Below the pieces are notes generated by a model, which ran no database searches, was not told the DNA's origin, and was given only the letters and a program-made list of their open reading frames with translations. 64,000 bases of DNA from Lineus longissimus. Its lineage: Eukaryota; Nemertea; Pilidiophora; Heteronemertea; Lineidae. The stretch spans positions 13,595,001 to 13,659,000 of the forward strand of contig NC_088308.1 in assembly GCF_910592395.1 (NCBI RefSeq). The letters run 5' to 3'. Shown in pieces: positions 1 through 11,479 of this stretch (the first letter of the stretch is position 1; each line of letters starts with the position of its first letter). The translations under genes were made by a program, and so were the position numbers.

Positions 1-90
1 CACTATTCAAATTTTTGGTCACCGAAATTCAGTGTCAAAGGTTATCTGACCTAGGGGGGTCATGCGTACAAAGTTTTGATATGAGTACAA
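1..90 (+). repeat. HINE-like repeat fragment (module interior)
   Basis: The text matches the module section that reads 'accgaaattcagtgtcaaag' followed by 'tctgacctaggggg' in the complete copies at 4.8-6.0 and 47.3-48.4 kb. The copy starts outside the window and fades out near position 90. Confidence 0.7.
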
Positions 91-1599
91 AGTTGAGGAG
101 AAAATGGGTTTGATCAAGACACGATTTCTGTAAGTGGTTGCCATGGAAACGAAGATATCTTAAATCGCCCAAGGGTGCCAGCCTGGCACCCGACAGATTC
201 TGGACCAGCACACGTCATAGATAAGGAAACTGCAAAAAAATTGCGTTCAGACCTTATTCCACGCTTTTCGGCTCTGCCACTGGACTAAGAGACATTGCGA
301 GACATTGACAAGAGTGGTAAAACTGCAAAAAGCGACAAAAGAGGACAAAAACGAAAAAAGTCACGATTTTCCAGCCAACAGCACCAAGATCAAAGACCAG
401 CCCTGGCCACAATAAGCAAGCTATGAGGCTGAAAATTTAGAATGTGATTAAGGAATATCTTTGCTGCTCAGGAAACAACTTTCAGAATCAAGGCCTACGT
501 TGTTTCAAAGAAATTACGTAATGAATGGCCAGACAATAAGATTTGTCAAAATGAAACCGAACTTAGACAGGGGCTAGGTTGGCACATATTGGGGTCAAAT
601 TAAGTTTTTTTTCTCATTGCTTTAGCTTGTTTTGACCTTAAATCAACAGCAATGCAATATTCTAAATGAATTATAGTGATTTGACCCAAAATGTAGTGTA
701 AATGTTGAGACAAGACCACCATTGATTTTTTAAACCTTTAAGCAGTTAAAATGTTTGACCATGTCGCATCAAATACTGCGTTGGGTTGTAAATCTGAAAT
801 GTTGATTAGATATTCCGGACAATCGGGCAAGTAAATGGTGAAAAGTAACCTGGCAGTTGACCAAGGAAATTTTTTGACAATCGACAAATTGGACAAACGC
901 TGATATTTCCACTCTTTTCAGCCAACTGGCAGAAAAATCTCAAAACACTCCCCTATTGCCATATTAGCAAAATTCAAATTAAATTTTTTCATCAAATAAT
1001 TCCTTTATATCTTTAGACTTGCCACACCAAATATTTTTTCAACTAGTAGAGTTACCCATGGTATGGCTTAAGCCACAACCACATTAGTAATTTTTCTTCA
1101 GCAAGATACGAGACATTTTGGTTCCTGAAGTCTCCAACAGATGGCAGGGCGAAAGTTGCAAGTTGACTGCTCTTCAGTGGTCTGTCACTTTGTTCGCTAC
1201 TGATGACGTCATCAACACGGAACGGTCAACTTCGGCAATGTCCGGCAATTTCCGTGAGTTTTAGATCAGACAAAATTCCTGAATAAAATCGCTAAAAAGT
1301 CCACATTCCCGGCAAATGTTTAGACTGAGAATCGATCATTTTGTGAACGGAAAGGTAGTGCAAGGTTAGGTGAAGTTTCAAAGAGACAGTGCGCACGGTT
1401 GCCGTGATTTCCTTGGAAGTCTATAGATTTAGTAGTGTAGATACCTCTCCAAATATGCACTCAGTGACAGTTAAAAAACATACTCGTGTCTAAGGGATAG
1501 GTCTGGAGCCTACAACCTCTGAATATTCAATGGTGGTATTGTCTTAGCCTTGGTAGGAGTACCTATCAAAAAAAATTCATAAAAATCCGCCCAAAATCA
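91..1599. other. No recognisable gene
   Basis: AT-rich sequence without a long open frame, splice-bounded exon or repeat that I can name. If the channel gene reading is right, this is intron downstream of the 2810-2961 exon; no further channel exon was seen here. Confidence 0.5.
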
Positions 1600-1816
1600 C
1601 AGGTCCAATAGCATGATTTATGTTTTTGCAGTACGCCCCCTGTTGGCCAAACCAAGAATAATTTTGGAATGAAATCTGGTGTGAATGGCCCCAGAGTACA
1701 TGTGCACAAAGTTTTAGGTCCAGACCTCAAGTGGTTACGATATGTGCCGCGTTAACATAAGCCGACGACGGACGACGACAACAGATGCCACGTCATCGCA
1801 TGGGCTCATGAGGTGA
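1600..1816 (+). repeat. HINE-like repeat, 3' end fragment
   Basis: Contains a diverged 'gccccctgttggccaa' module piece, the gacgacggacgacgac tract and the closing hairpin-like gggctcatgaggtgagcc. This is the 3' end of the same family, older than most other copies. Confidence 0.75.
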
Positions 1817-2809
1817 GCCAATTAACTCATTACTTTAAAGGACACGTAGATAATTCTCATCATACTGAAAGATATATTCTCAATATGTGTCAACATTTCT
1901 GCATACGTCCCATGATATGGCCGGTATTACTGACATATCCTGACCCATATAATGACACATAATGATGTAATAATGAGATATAATGGGTGTATACTGCAAT
2001 TTCCAAAGAAAATTGCATTATACCAAGAGAATACTGGAAAAGATTGCCTCATTATCACACATAGTTTTGATGTTCCGGATCATCATTTTATATACTGGAC
2101 TGTACAGACTCATTATAATTGAAATATCCCTTATCCCCTAGAACCCGAGCCACTGGTTTCTGTGCCATGGACAAGAGTTACATATACATGAGCGGCCGGT
2201 TTTGGTACCAAATGGTTATGGCCCTTTGCTATCAGCTACTGAAAGAGTATTAGTTCAGCCACCTACCACAGGATGTCTCTCCCATCGCTCAGCGTGTTTC
2301 TGACACCAGTCAAGCAGACAATCGTTTTATAGGGCAGCCCAGCAGGGTGCCTTGGGCTGGGAAAGAGCCGATTTCGGTGGAAATGTCGAGAAAGTGGCCA
2401 CCACTCGCATTTTCGCCTCCGTTTAAAGAAATGGGGGCATCTTCTTTCATTCAGGACTCTTTTTTTATAGATAGAGGAAAGCTAGAGGAACATCACAAAC
2501 TTTACTTGAAAGGTCTTTCTCTTATAATTTTTATTCTAGATTTTCAAATACCCTCTCACTACCTAAGGAACCCAGGGTACGGTGTTGGGTACCTCTTGGG
2601 AACCCAGGGTCCCAAGGGTTAAATATATCTCATTTCATCCCATAACATGCCTTATATACTTAAATGTATTGTGTTGTAAAGGTCACAATTTCAACCCAAT
2701 TCATAGAGTGCAAGCTATGCAAATCACCAGCAAATCATGGGAACATGTGAAATAACTCAACATGCACATAACCAGAAGTAAAAGGGTTCTTTTGCAGCAG
2801 TTGACTTAC
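1817..2809. other. Intron sequence, nothing recognised
   Basis: No exon, repeat family or RNA gene identified. The 91-codon open stretch at 2347-2622 is not bounded by convincing splice sites and resembles nothing I know. The segment lies just downstream (minus-strand sense) of the calcium-channel exon donor at 2809. Confidence 0.5.
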
Positions 2810-2961
2810 CTTAGTACCACAATTATTCCATCAAAGACATTGAAGCCATTGCTAATGTATCCAAATAAACCCTCAGCAATCAATTTGAGAGTCATCTCTG
2901 CAGCAAAGATGGCACAGAAACATATATTGCTGTATTCCAAAACCAATGTCCATCGATCAGG
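2810..2961 (-). CDS. T-type calcium channel exon (domain II S2-S3)
   Basis: Read on the minus strand, a 152-nt exon follows a TTTTCTAG acceptor and ends at AG|GTAAGT. It is open throughout and begins PDRWTLVLEYSN, then FAAEMTLKLIAEG, and ends GFNVFDGIIVVL. This is the S2 helix with its conserved acidic residue, followed by the S2-S3 loop and the start of S3 (FDGIIV) of repeat II of a voltage-gated Ca2+ channel alpha-1 subunit. Such proteins are plasma-membrane pores that pass Ca2+ on depolarisation. The wording is closest to the low-voltage-activated Cav3 (T-type) group. The exon begins in phase 0, matching the phase-0 end of the exon at 6278-6399, and ends in phase 2. The next exon (S3-S4) is not visible in the window. 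Function is inferred from family likeness; exon limits are read directly. Confidence 0.87.
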
Positions 2962-3047
2962 CTAGAAAAGAAAGAATCTTGCTAAATGAGATGTATTTCT
3001 CACAAAACAACATGAAAGTAGATCTTTAAATTGTCAAGAAACAGAAA

Positions 3048-3400
3048 ATGAAATGGTCAGGGCCATTGTGCTCACCTCCTGACAGACAGTTTATTATGTA
3101 TGATGAAAATTTGCCAATGATCAAGCCCTTAATTTTCAACTTTAACCACATGGTGGCAAAACCAGACATCAAACCTGGCTGAAATTTAGTCTGCAAGGAT
3201 TCATAACATAGGGCAACATATATGTACCAATTTTAAAGTCAATAGCTCCAGTAAAATATACGAAACATGCCGCCACTAGCCACTTTAGGCTATTTGATTT
3301 CTGTGACCTTGAAAAGTCGGTCAATTCAAACACCCGTGTGATATGTCATGTAAGGTCATTACATGTATCTATGCATGCCGACTTATCGGTGGTGAATTTC
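3048..3400 (+). repeat. HINE-like repeat, 5' part
   Basis: Starts with AATGAAATGGTCAGGGCC..GTGCTCACC, the family's 5' end, and runs through one 'tgtgaccttgaaaagtcggtcaa' module before losing similarity. It is inserted in the intron between the two calcium-channel exons, antisense to the gene. The 3' hairpin end is missing. Confidence 0.8.
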
Positions 3401-4772
3401 AGTGCTAAAATGTCCTCCTTTCAACGCTGACACAAAGGGCCAGGAAATCCGTCGGACAAACCATCATGAACGGGTGGCCAATCAAGAGATCAGAAATTCG
3501 AGATGGCGGCTGCAAGGGGCACTTTCAGATGTTACCCTTCAAGTTTACCCCTCATCAAATGGACTAGAAATTAAACGAAATTACAAATAAGCATATCAGC
3601 AAATTTGAGTCCAAGACCAGTGTAGTGCTTGGAGACTGTAGAATGGTGAAGATAGCTCTAAAAGTGGTAAAACCACTAATGACAGTGGTTGTACGGCAGG
3701 AACACTAGTGAAACACGTCTCTTTTTGCTCGAAACTGGTCGAAATGGCACCCCATATAGGTTGCTCTAGGCCTACCGCGGCATCCCTATTACGGCACAAG
3801 ACGGCAGGTACACCTATCTAAGTGCTCGATACAGCATCTCGAGGTTATGCATGCATGTTAAGAATAATTAATTATTTCGTCACATCATACACATGTTTTA
3901 GAAGAAATAATGATGATTCTCTGATGTTGATGTTTGGATATTTATGCCATGTTCACAATACACATGCCAGGGTCTACCAGAACAATTTTGTCTTGGATAA
4001 CTAGTCGTACATGATTTATAGCGGCGAGTTCACTGATGTGTTAGCAAGATGTTGAAATTGGAAATGACTGACTCCTAAACCGACCGATTCTAATTAAAAT
4101 GGGATGCAGGTGGTTGACCCCGATTCAAGGTAAAATCAGGTCATTGATTATCACATCATTGGTGAGGATGCGGTCCGTCATCTTTTTCCTGGTTCCTGTT
4201 GGTTCGTATCATCCTGGATTCATATCGTGCATCGTTTTGTCGGGTGATTGGTCAATGATCGTCGGTCAGTACTCTAAATGATCTAGGTCTGTAACGTAAT
4301 TTATTTAATTTGAGGTACGAACCGCGCAATACACGAGGCGATTATTTAATTTGAGGTACGAACCGCGCAATACACAATACACGATGCGCAACTGGCATCC
4401 TACCTGGCATTTCACATCAAGATTCCCGCCAATTTCCCTAAATAGCCTGTGTTTGGTCTTAAATCTAATACTTTGTCTGTTAAGACCCAATTGGCCAGGC
4501 ATATTGTTAATTGGGTCCAGCTCTATGAATGTTAATTGATTAAATGCAATTTAACTTGAACACTGGTACATTTATCAGTTAACCCTTTTACAGAGGGAAC
4601 TGTCCTAGAATCTTAACAATCAGCATCATCTTGATAGCCGTGTTTTCACTATTGAAAACCATAACGGTATACTGGAAATTTGATATACCTATTTCTAAGG
4701 CCTATGCAATGCCTACGCAACAAATAAAGTTAAAGTTATGAATAGAAAAAAAGAGAATTCAAACAATATTCA

Positions 4773-5989
4773 ATGAAAAGGCCAGGGACCATTGTGCTCA
4801 CCGGTATTAAGGTAACAACTTAATTGACAATGAATGTTCCTTGAGATATGACCAAAGAAGAGTCTGAGGTACATCATAGGGCACTTCATATGTCCATGTG
4901 GAAGTCCTGAACTTAGGCCAACCTTACATTTGGGATAATGTGCAACAAATATGAACTTAATTGTCATTGCAGTTAAGAAACATGCCATAGTTAGGCCACC
5001 AAACAGCAAATTCACGGCATTTGACCTCTTTGACCTTGAAAAGTAGGTCAAATCAAAAACCTGTAAATATGTAATGTATCCTTGCTGGGAGTACCAACCA
5101 TAACATCTTTATCGAATACGAATCACTAATGAGCGAGATATCACACTTTCTAGGTTTTCACTTTTTGCCCCCTTGTGTCCGAGTCGAGAAACAGATTAGA
5201 ACAAAATTCAGTGTCAGAGGTAACCTGACCTAGGGGGTCTCGTGTACAAAGTTTCAAGCCTATAGCCCTAGCAGTTACGAAACGTGCCACAGTTACGCTC
5301 AAACGGCCAATTTACACCATTTGACCACTATGACCTTGAAGAATAAGTCAAATCGAAAACCTCTAAGATATGTGATGTATCCTGGCTGGGAGTACCTACT
5401 ATAAAATTTTCATCAAAAGAAAATCACTGAAAAGTGAGATATCATATGTTTGGGGTTTTCAGTTTTGGCCCCCTGGTGGCCAAGTGAAGAATCAGATCAG
5501 ACCAAAATTTGCTGTCAGAGGTCATCTGACCTAGGGGGTCCTGTATAAAAATTCCAAGCTCATAGCCCTACCAGTTAAGAAACGTGCCACAGTTACACCC
5601 AAATGGCACATTGACGCCATTTGACCTATGCAACCTTGAAAAATAGGTCAAATCAAAAACACGTATGATATGTGATATATGCTTGCTAATATATATATAT
5701 GCGGCCTACCATAAAAATTTCATCAAAAATGAATCACTAATAAGTGAGATATCACACTATTTTTGTTTTCAATTTTGGCCCCCAGGTGACCAAGTCAAGA
5801 ATCAGACTGGACCGAATTTCAGTGTCAAAGGTTATCGGACCTAGGGGGTCATGCATACAAAGTTTTGAGTCCATAGCTTTAGCGATTAAGAAACATGCCA
5901 CTGTTTTTGAAATGGGATACGACGGATGACGACGACGGACGACAGACACTGCGGTGTTGTATAGACTCACGGTGTTGTGAGCCAAAAAC
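4773..5989 (+). repeat. HINE-like repeat, full length, in channel intron
   Basis: Begins AATGAAAAGGCCAGGGACC..GTGCTCACC and ends with a gacgacggacgacagac tract, 'actgcggtgttgtatagactcac' and GTGAGCCAAAAA. Between the ends are about four tandem ~240-bp modules, each with 'ccatttgacctctgtgacct', 'aggtcaaatcaaaaac', 'atatcacactttt', 'gccccctggtggccaag' and 'gttaagaaacgtgccac'. Non-autonomous: no protein is encoded. It lies in the channel intron, antisense to the gene. Confidence 0.88.
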
Positions 5990-6277
5990 AAAAATTTTGT
6001 GTACGTTTTTTACCTATTTATGCCATTTTGTGTACCTATTTTTCCAATACCTTTTTTTCCGATACTTTTTTTCCAGTACTTTCATTTCCTGTACCTTTAT
6101 TTCCGTACCTTTTCTTCCTGTACCTTTTTTTCCTGTACCTTTATTACCTAGATTCCCTGCAGACATCATGCCAAAATATTTGATTTTTCTAGCATGATCC
6201 ACTCAGGGAAAATATGCAAAATGTTCCTGTTCCACAGTATCAGTTGTTTACCATGTCATTTGATGTTGTATACAAAC

Positions 6278-6399
6278 CTGATTATGATATTCAATTCCCA
6301 TGCTAAGTGTGTTGATAAGAATTGCTAGTAGTATTCCACGTTGAAAAATGTTCCCGTCTGTTACTGTTTTTACTTTATCACAGAACTTTCTCCAGTGAC
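6278..6399 (-). CDS. T-type calcium channel exon (start of domain II, S1)
   Basis: On the minus strand a 122-nt exon follows TTTTCAG and ends CAG|GTTTGT. It needs one base from the previous exon (phase 1) and then reads GHWRKFCDKVKTV, NIFQRGILLAILINTLSMG and IEYHNQ. The string RGIxxAILINTLSMGIEYH is the S1 helix of repeat II of Cav3 (T-type) calcium-channel alpha-1 subunits and is very characteristic of that subfamily; the next residues expected, P-x-x-L, are supplied by the exon at 2810-2961 in the right phase. The protein would be a plasma-membrane, low-voltage-activated Ca2+ channel. The intron to the next exon is 3.3 kb and holds two HINE-like repeats. The upstream exon is not adjacent; see 55142-55304 for a candidate. 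Confidence 0.92.
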
Positions 6400-6522
6400 C
6401 TGAAAATACAAAGCACTCAGTCTCATTTATTAACTCCAAGCTAATTTCAAACCATATATTGAAATGCTCTTGCAGAGGTTCAACTTTTTGTGCGTTGTAA
6501 CTCGAAGATCCTGAATTTACCC

Positions 6523-6545
6523 TTAACCCTTTCGTTACTGCAGGT
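6523..6545 (+). repeat. Isolated piggyBac-type terminus
   Basis: TTAA followed by CCCTTTCGTTACTGC resembles the ends of the piggyBac-like element at 11480-12135 (CCCTTTCACTGCCGG). A matching inverted end was not found nearby, so this may be a solitary or degraded terminus. Confidence 0.3.
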
Positions 6546-7559
6546 ATGTGCCAGTCCTGTACTGAGTAAAATTGAGGGATTTTTGGATCTTTTTTCTCTC
6601 AAGCCTGGTGCTCCATAAACATAAGATGTTGATACAAACAACTGGTTCTCATCAATAACCTATTAACTAAAATTCAATTACTAATTAGAAAAACTATGCT
6701 TATTAATGCAAATTAGGTATCGTGACCTACATGTAAATAACAAATTATGTGACTTAATTACGTTTGTGGAGCCCTTGATCCGGATTCGGATTCTGTTTTA
6801 TCTTCTCTCAAGATCGTCCATTGTTCTCAACCAAAGCGTGAGCCTTATCCCTCAACCCCACAAAATAGCAAGGAAGCTGTTCCATAGATCAGCTGCCCTC
6901 CCCATTACATATAAATAACTAATCCAATAAGGGCAGCAGGGTTTAACACCTCCTTTAGGTTGAGGATATGGGTCACTGCTGCTTTGTGTGATTATTACAT
7001 AACCTGACGTGCATAAACAAGCCTGTGGCACCCCAAGTAGAGATTAATTACTAGTATATATATACAATGTTTAATATACTCTTTTTCCTCAAGTATACCA
7101 TCTTTAGGCACCATATTTAAGTACCCGAAGGGATGAATACCTCACATACCTAATACAAAGGTTAGGCCTCTTGGATTGGACTGATTGTCTCGGATTGTGG
7201 CGCAGACCTATGATCAGAGACACCCACTTCTTGCAGTCCACTACCATTGGTCGATGGGATTTTAAAGGAATTGAATGGGTTGTATAACCAGACACTAGTG
7301 TTTGGGCTTTATTCATGCCGTAACCGAGGCGGAACAAATGGACAATGCCCTTTCATCACGTGCGCAGAGAAAAACCACCCCGCAAGTGGTGAACCCTATT
7401 GTGTACCCCACCCAATGTATCGACACTTATTTTTGTATTAGCGGTATAGGAAGACGGTGTACATGAGGAAACAGAGTATATACATGTATCATTGCTTAGT
7501 GTAGCTAGGACTACTCCGACGGGTGGCATGGTTGATTTTTGAAAATACGTGTAGTGACT
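6546..7559. other. No recognisable gene
   Basis: Short open stretches only (for example 6706-6918 and 7104-7337), none with family likeness or paired splice sites. On the large-intron reading this is intron of the channel gene. Confidence 0.45.
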
Positions 7560-8105
7560 TTGATGAACAGAAATTTTACGAAGATGATAAAAGACATTTT
7601 GTTTTACTTCGAAGCTTTATGTTTGGGCCAATTTCATTAGAACTTGGACAGACTGATTATTAGGTATGTGACAACATGAGTACATGAGCAGTTTTTGCAG
7701 TTAACTGCAGTGAAAAGTCTCACCTTCCTAAAATAGAGGATTTGTAAGCACTACCTCTGCATTAATCTAAAAAATGAAGTGTTTCAATATTGGTCAAATT
7801 ATGTTGACACCACTGTCTGATTGATGACGCTAATTGCCTGAACAAGAATGTTATGCCATTTTGCCTAGAGATCATTTATCTTTGCAGAAAAAAAAGGTTT
7901 TATAAACCCCACTTTCACAAAGAAACCTCAAAAACTAGCGAAGTATCACAAACTTTATGTTCTAAGGATGCTTTGTTTTTGGGCTAATTTTGTTCAAACT
8001 TTAACTTACTGGTGGTTTGTATGAACATGTATGAGCAATTATGGTTAGTGAAATGTCTCATTTTACAAAAAAGAGAGGATTTGTGAACACTCTCTCTGTA
8101 TAATG
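7560..8105. repeat. Diverged ~350-bp tandem duplication
   Basis: Two neighbouring copies share 'ctttatgtttgggccaattt' versus 'ctttgtttttgggctaattt' and 'agaggatttgtaagcact' versus 'agaggatttgtgaacact', offset by about 345 bp. No coding potential was recognised. Confidence 0.5.
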
Positions 8106-8185
<80 letters not shown>

Positions 8186-8192
8186 AATATTT
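8102..8192. repeat. (TAA)n microsatellite
   Basis: An almost unbroken run of AAT/TAA triplets followed by 'tatttattaacctcctaaaagg'. Such runs often mark the 3' end of a minus-strand non-LTR element; I see no reverse transcriptase nearby to confirm that. Confidence 0.85.
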
Positions 8193-8271
8193 ATTAACCT
8201 CCTAAAAGGAGAACATTAAAAAGAAAATACAATGGTTACAAAATGTACAGACAGTAAAATGACAGAGATTA

Positions 8272-8531
8272 ATGAAATGGTCCGGGGATCATGTGCTCAC
8301 CTCGGGTAATGTAATGCATGTCATTTGCAGTGGATATGGGGAGAACAGTTTCTGGCTAGTTTCACCAGTTTTGATTCCATTGAATAATATTATTCTTCTT
8401 GGCTCAATGGCACAAAATAAAATTACCGATACCGTCTAAGTATAGCATTTTGGTTATAAAGTTGTCTGAATTTCAGGGTTATTGAAGAGTGAACAGGTCA
8501 CATGGAAATTGGTTGAAATCCGTTCCAACAG
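8272..8531 (+). repeat. HINE-like 5' end plus a segment repeated at 25.6 kb
   Basis: AATGAAATGGTCCGGGGATC..GTGCTCACC is the family's 5' end. From about 8398 ('ctcaatggcacaaaa') to 8531 ('catggaaattggttga') the text is repeated, diverged, at 25606-25738. The second part runs into the first codons of the open frame starting at 8486, so the beginning of that frame is probably repeat-derived. Confidence 0.6.
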
Positions 8532-9292
8532 TTTTTGAACTGTTCAACAACCATGCTCCATTTTACAAGTTTCCAATTTCCGAGGATGTGATTATTGTGA
8601 TTACATTAGCACCCAAGGAGGAAATAATAGTAACCAATAACACTGCAGCTATGAACTACAAACTTAAAAATATCTGTTTAGAGTACGATACAGTAACTTA
8701 CAAGATTATTGCAAGTCAACTTAGTATCAGGTACAACTCTGGATTTTCAATCTTTCACGATTTGGTAGACCATTTCAAGGCAGTCAATGTTACTTCAAAT
8801 GGAACATTAATAAACGAGAACATCAATATTCCAAGGATATCAATTAAAGGCATATTACTTCTATTCGTGTCTGATTATGCCAATGGATCTAAAGTTTCTG
8901 AGATGTTTGAAAACCCAAATATCACTAAAGTACAGATTACAACAGAGGCTGTTTCTAATCAAGTGTTCTTTGAAGGAATGAAAATGTTGGATCAATGGGA
9001 TGAGATCAAGAAACACTTCATGTCTGCGGATTTGAAGAAAAGTAGTGAATGTTACATGACAATGTAGAAGTATTACGGTAACTCGAATTACTACGGGTTG
9101 TGGTTGGACTTGAGAACCACAGAGGACAATCGTCTACACGGTTCATGTAAGAAGCTTCAAAACACAAAGGATGGAATACAGTTATTGATAACAAAAGAAA
9201 TAGGAAATGGGCCATACAAAATGCACATATTCGTCGTTTTTGATGCTCAGGTAAACATCAGTAACTATCAAATAGCATCTTTACAGCATTAG
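8486..9292 (+). pseudogene. Structural (capsid-like) protein gene of the PolB element, broken
   Basis: One frame is open from 8486 to 9064, has a TAG at 9065-9067, and stays open in the same frame to 9292, so a single nonsense codon splits an otherwise continuous reading of about 265 codons. No ATG starts it; the first ~15 codons look repeat-derived. Conserved-looking pieces are IPRISIKGILLLF (near residue 115), ITKVQI and FEGMKMLDQWDE, and after the stop LWLDLRTTEDNRLHGS and HIFVVFDAQ. I recognise the general pattern from uncharacterised invertebrate proteins found with protein-primed PolB genes; a virion structural role is my inference from that association and from beta-rich texture, not something the sequence proves. 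It is the first gene of the 8.4-20.6 kb element. Confidence 0.5.
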
Positions 9293-9294
9293 TG

Positions 9295-9391
9295 CTTCGT
9301 CCTTAGCAACAAATTTGTATTAGAGCAGGACTTCGTCCTTAGCAACAAAGTTGTATTAGGACATAGTCCTTAGCAACAAAGTTGTATTAGA
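9295..9391. repeat. Short tandem repeat, three ~31-36 bp units
   Basis: 'cttcgtccttagcaacaaa' followed by 'ttgtattag' occurs at 9295, 9331 and (diverged) 9362. It directly follows the stop of the structural-like gene. Confidence 0.85.
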
Positions 9392-9437
9392 GTTTCTTAG
9401 TGATTTTTTTTTCATATCGATAAATGGATGAAGATGA

Positions 9438-9677
9438 ATAAAGCCATGTTTAGTCAATGAAAGTGCATTGTTTCTATCTTTATTTATGTCAATCGGAACG
9501 ACTTTTTGCTCTTACTTACTAAGGAGGAATTGTAAAACCAAAATTGATTCCCCTAAATATCCTAGCATAGAAGAGATACTTAAACTCAAGTTTGTTTTAT
9601 TTATTACTTTTTGGACATTATTTTACCTACAGAAAATTGGTATCATACCAAGATCAATAAATGATTTATTATGTTAG
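9438..9677 (+). CDS. Small membrane protein, unknown
   Basis: Open frame of about 80 codons without an ATG at its front. It contains two hydrophobic stretches, FLSLFMSIGTTFCSYLL and FVLFITFWTLFYLQKIGII, separated by a polar, lysine-containing loop. The length, strand and position between the structural-like gene and the 9952 gene suggest a small membrane protein of the same element. No family is recognised; a chance frame is possible. Confidence 0.35.
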   Translation: MKPCLVNESALFLSLFMSIGTTFCSYLLRRNCKTKIDSPKYPSIEEILKLKFVLFITFWTLFYLQKIGIIPRSINDLLC

Positions 9678-9951
9678 TTAATCAAATGAAAAACTGTGTT
9701 AAACATTGATTCTAGCGAATACTAAGGTCAGTGTTAAAGTAATTAGTTAAGAAAGGCAATAAATGTAATGAAGTTAAATTACTAAGTGATGTTGAGTTCG
9801 CTAAAAAAATAATGGAAATAGAGGTAGCTGTAGATCATGTTGGGACTCTAGCTACAAAGGTTATCTTAATAAGAGTGGTAATAGAGAGAGTCATAAAATA
9901 AGGGTAGGTTTAAACTGTATTTCTAAAGGAGAGTTAACTGGTAATTCAGAT

Positions 9952-10212
9952 ATGAAATCATCAGCCTTGAAATCATCAGAATCATCATCATTTAATCTAG
10001 GTTGTTCTGATAGTTTCTTCTCACGGTGGTCAGAATACCAGAGGAGTCTATCTCCAATAATTGAAGAAGAGTTAGATCATGTTTTACCAATCAAGGAATT
10101 CAAATATTACCCTGAACTGTGTTACGCTTGGGTAAAAATGAGACCTATGGATAAGATAAAATTTACTGGTCCCTATTTAAGGAGCAATGGGACAGATCAA
10201 ATAATTTTATGA
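9952..10212 (+). CDS. Hypothetical protein, PolB-element gene
   Basis: 86 codons from an ATG. Serine-rich start (MKSSALKSSESSS), then a mixed polar and aromatic region (YYPELCYAWVKMRPMDKIKF). No family recognised. Its stop codon TGA (10210-10212) overlaps the ATG of the next gene (10209-10211) in the sequence ATGA. Such a 4-base overlap is typical of compact viral or prokaryote-like gene packing, not of animal genes, and supports assigning both to the mobile element. Confidence 0.5.
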   Translation: MKSSALKSSESSSFNLGCSDSFFSRWSEYQRSLSPIIEEELDHVLPIKEFKYYPELCYAWVKMRPMDKIKFTGPYLRSNGTDQIIL

Positions 10213-10829
10213 CCAAGATGAATAATGAAAACTGGTTTGTCTATCGAGATCAAAATGTGATACAAGACTGGAGAAGAGTGATATCACAGTATTTCGGGGA
10301 TTACCCTGATTTTTATCTTAGCTTTATGATTAATGATTTTAAACTCAGAAATGATTACTGTATTAAGAATGGTTTAATCAATGAACTTTCAAAGTTATGT
10401 TATGAAACAATTGAACAATTTACTAGTTTTTATTCTACATCTCAGTTAATTACACCAGAAGACCTGGAAAATAAGGTTCAGTATTTCTACTCTTCAAGAA
10501 AGAATAGAACTTGGGGATACACTAAAAGACCAAAGAATTGGAAAAATAGATTAGAACAGTTTTACAAAGAGCTAGAGGAACTAGAAAAGAAAGATGAGGC
10601 ATCAAATCACGAGGCATCAAATCATGAGTTATCAAATAATAAACCAGTAATAGCACCAATTGAAGACATCAAACCCATAGTGACTAAACCACCTGTTGTC
10701 CCTGTGGTGATTAAACCGACTGGTTCTAGATCAATTACATCGACCTTCCGTCACAAAGCGGAGCTTGGATCTACTAATGCTACAGACAGACATAGTAATG
10801 CTGCTGTTGATTCTAGCCTTTCGCATTAA
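10209..10829 (+). CDS. Hypothetical 206-aa protein, PolB-element gene
   Basis: Intact 206-codon frame with its own ATG, overlapping the preceding gene by four bases. The first ~140 residues are mostly helical with many aromatic residues (NWFVYRDQNVIQDWRRVI, YPDFYLSFMI, RTWGYTKRPKNWKNR), then an acidic-basic coiled piece with a short repeat (EASNHEASNHELSNN) and a proline-rich linker (VTKPPVVPVVIKP). No catalytic motif is visible. The next gene starts only four bases after its stop. It has no likeness to a host family that I know; it is most simply a structural, packaging or accessory protein of the element. Confidence 0.55.
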   Translation: MTKMNNENWFVYRDQNVIQDWRRVISQYFGDYPDFYLSFMINDFKLRNDYCIKNGLINELSKLCYETIEQFTSFYSTSQLITPEDLENKVQYFYSSRKNRTWGYTKRPKNWKNRLEQFYKELEELEKKDEASNHEASNHELSNNKPVIAPIEDIKPIVTKPPVVPVVIKPTGSRSITSTFRHKAELGSTNATDRHSNAAVDSSLSH

Positions 10830-11479
10830 TTAAATGGAAGACACAAGTAGGCTTTATCCAGATTTAAATCATCAAGGTATTAGTAATCAAAATATGATCG
10901 ATGAACAGAATAACCAGCCTATCGTGACGAAGTCTGACTTAAACCCTCATAATTTGAATCCTTATGATTTGAGCCCTCATGATTTGAATCCTCAAGGTTT
11001 CAGACTTAATCATATCAGCGAAGTTAAAATGTTCTTTGAAGCTGAGATTGAATGCAGACGAAAAACATTTATTAAATACAAGAAAGTTTTTGATTTTGGG
11101 TTTAACCATGCCCTATATTTCACAAGTGTGGCTACTAGCTCTGCTGGTATTTCAGCAGTAGCAGGAGTCATCACTACTCCAATAGGTTTTGCATTGGATG
11201 GTGTGACAATAGCTAGTGCCATTATTTCATCACTACCTAGTTTTCAGAAGGTCATACTTAGGAAAATTGAAAAGCATGAGAAGATATCACAATTGGCCAT
11301 TTCCAATTTAACCCTATCAATGATTTGGTAAGTAAATCATTAACAGATTCGTTCATATCTACAGAGGAATTGAGTTTAATCCTCAAGGAGAAGGAGAAGT
11401 ATATTTCCTTGAAGAATGCCATCAGAAAGAAACAAAAGGAGGCTAGTTCTGATACCAGTTTTGATGTAGAAACCCTTAA

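Noticed and set aside
2347-2622. 91-codon plus-strand frame
   Set aside because: No ATG in good context, no family, lies in the channel intron on the opposite strand.
5895-6202. Phenylalanine-rich and lysine-rich frames on opposite strands
   Set aside because: They come from a T-rich 'tttcctgtaccttt' simple repeat.
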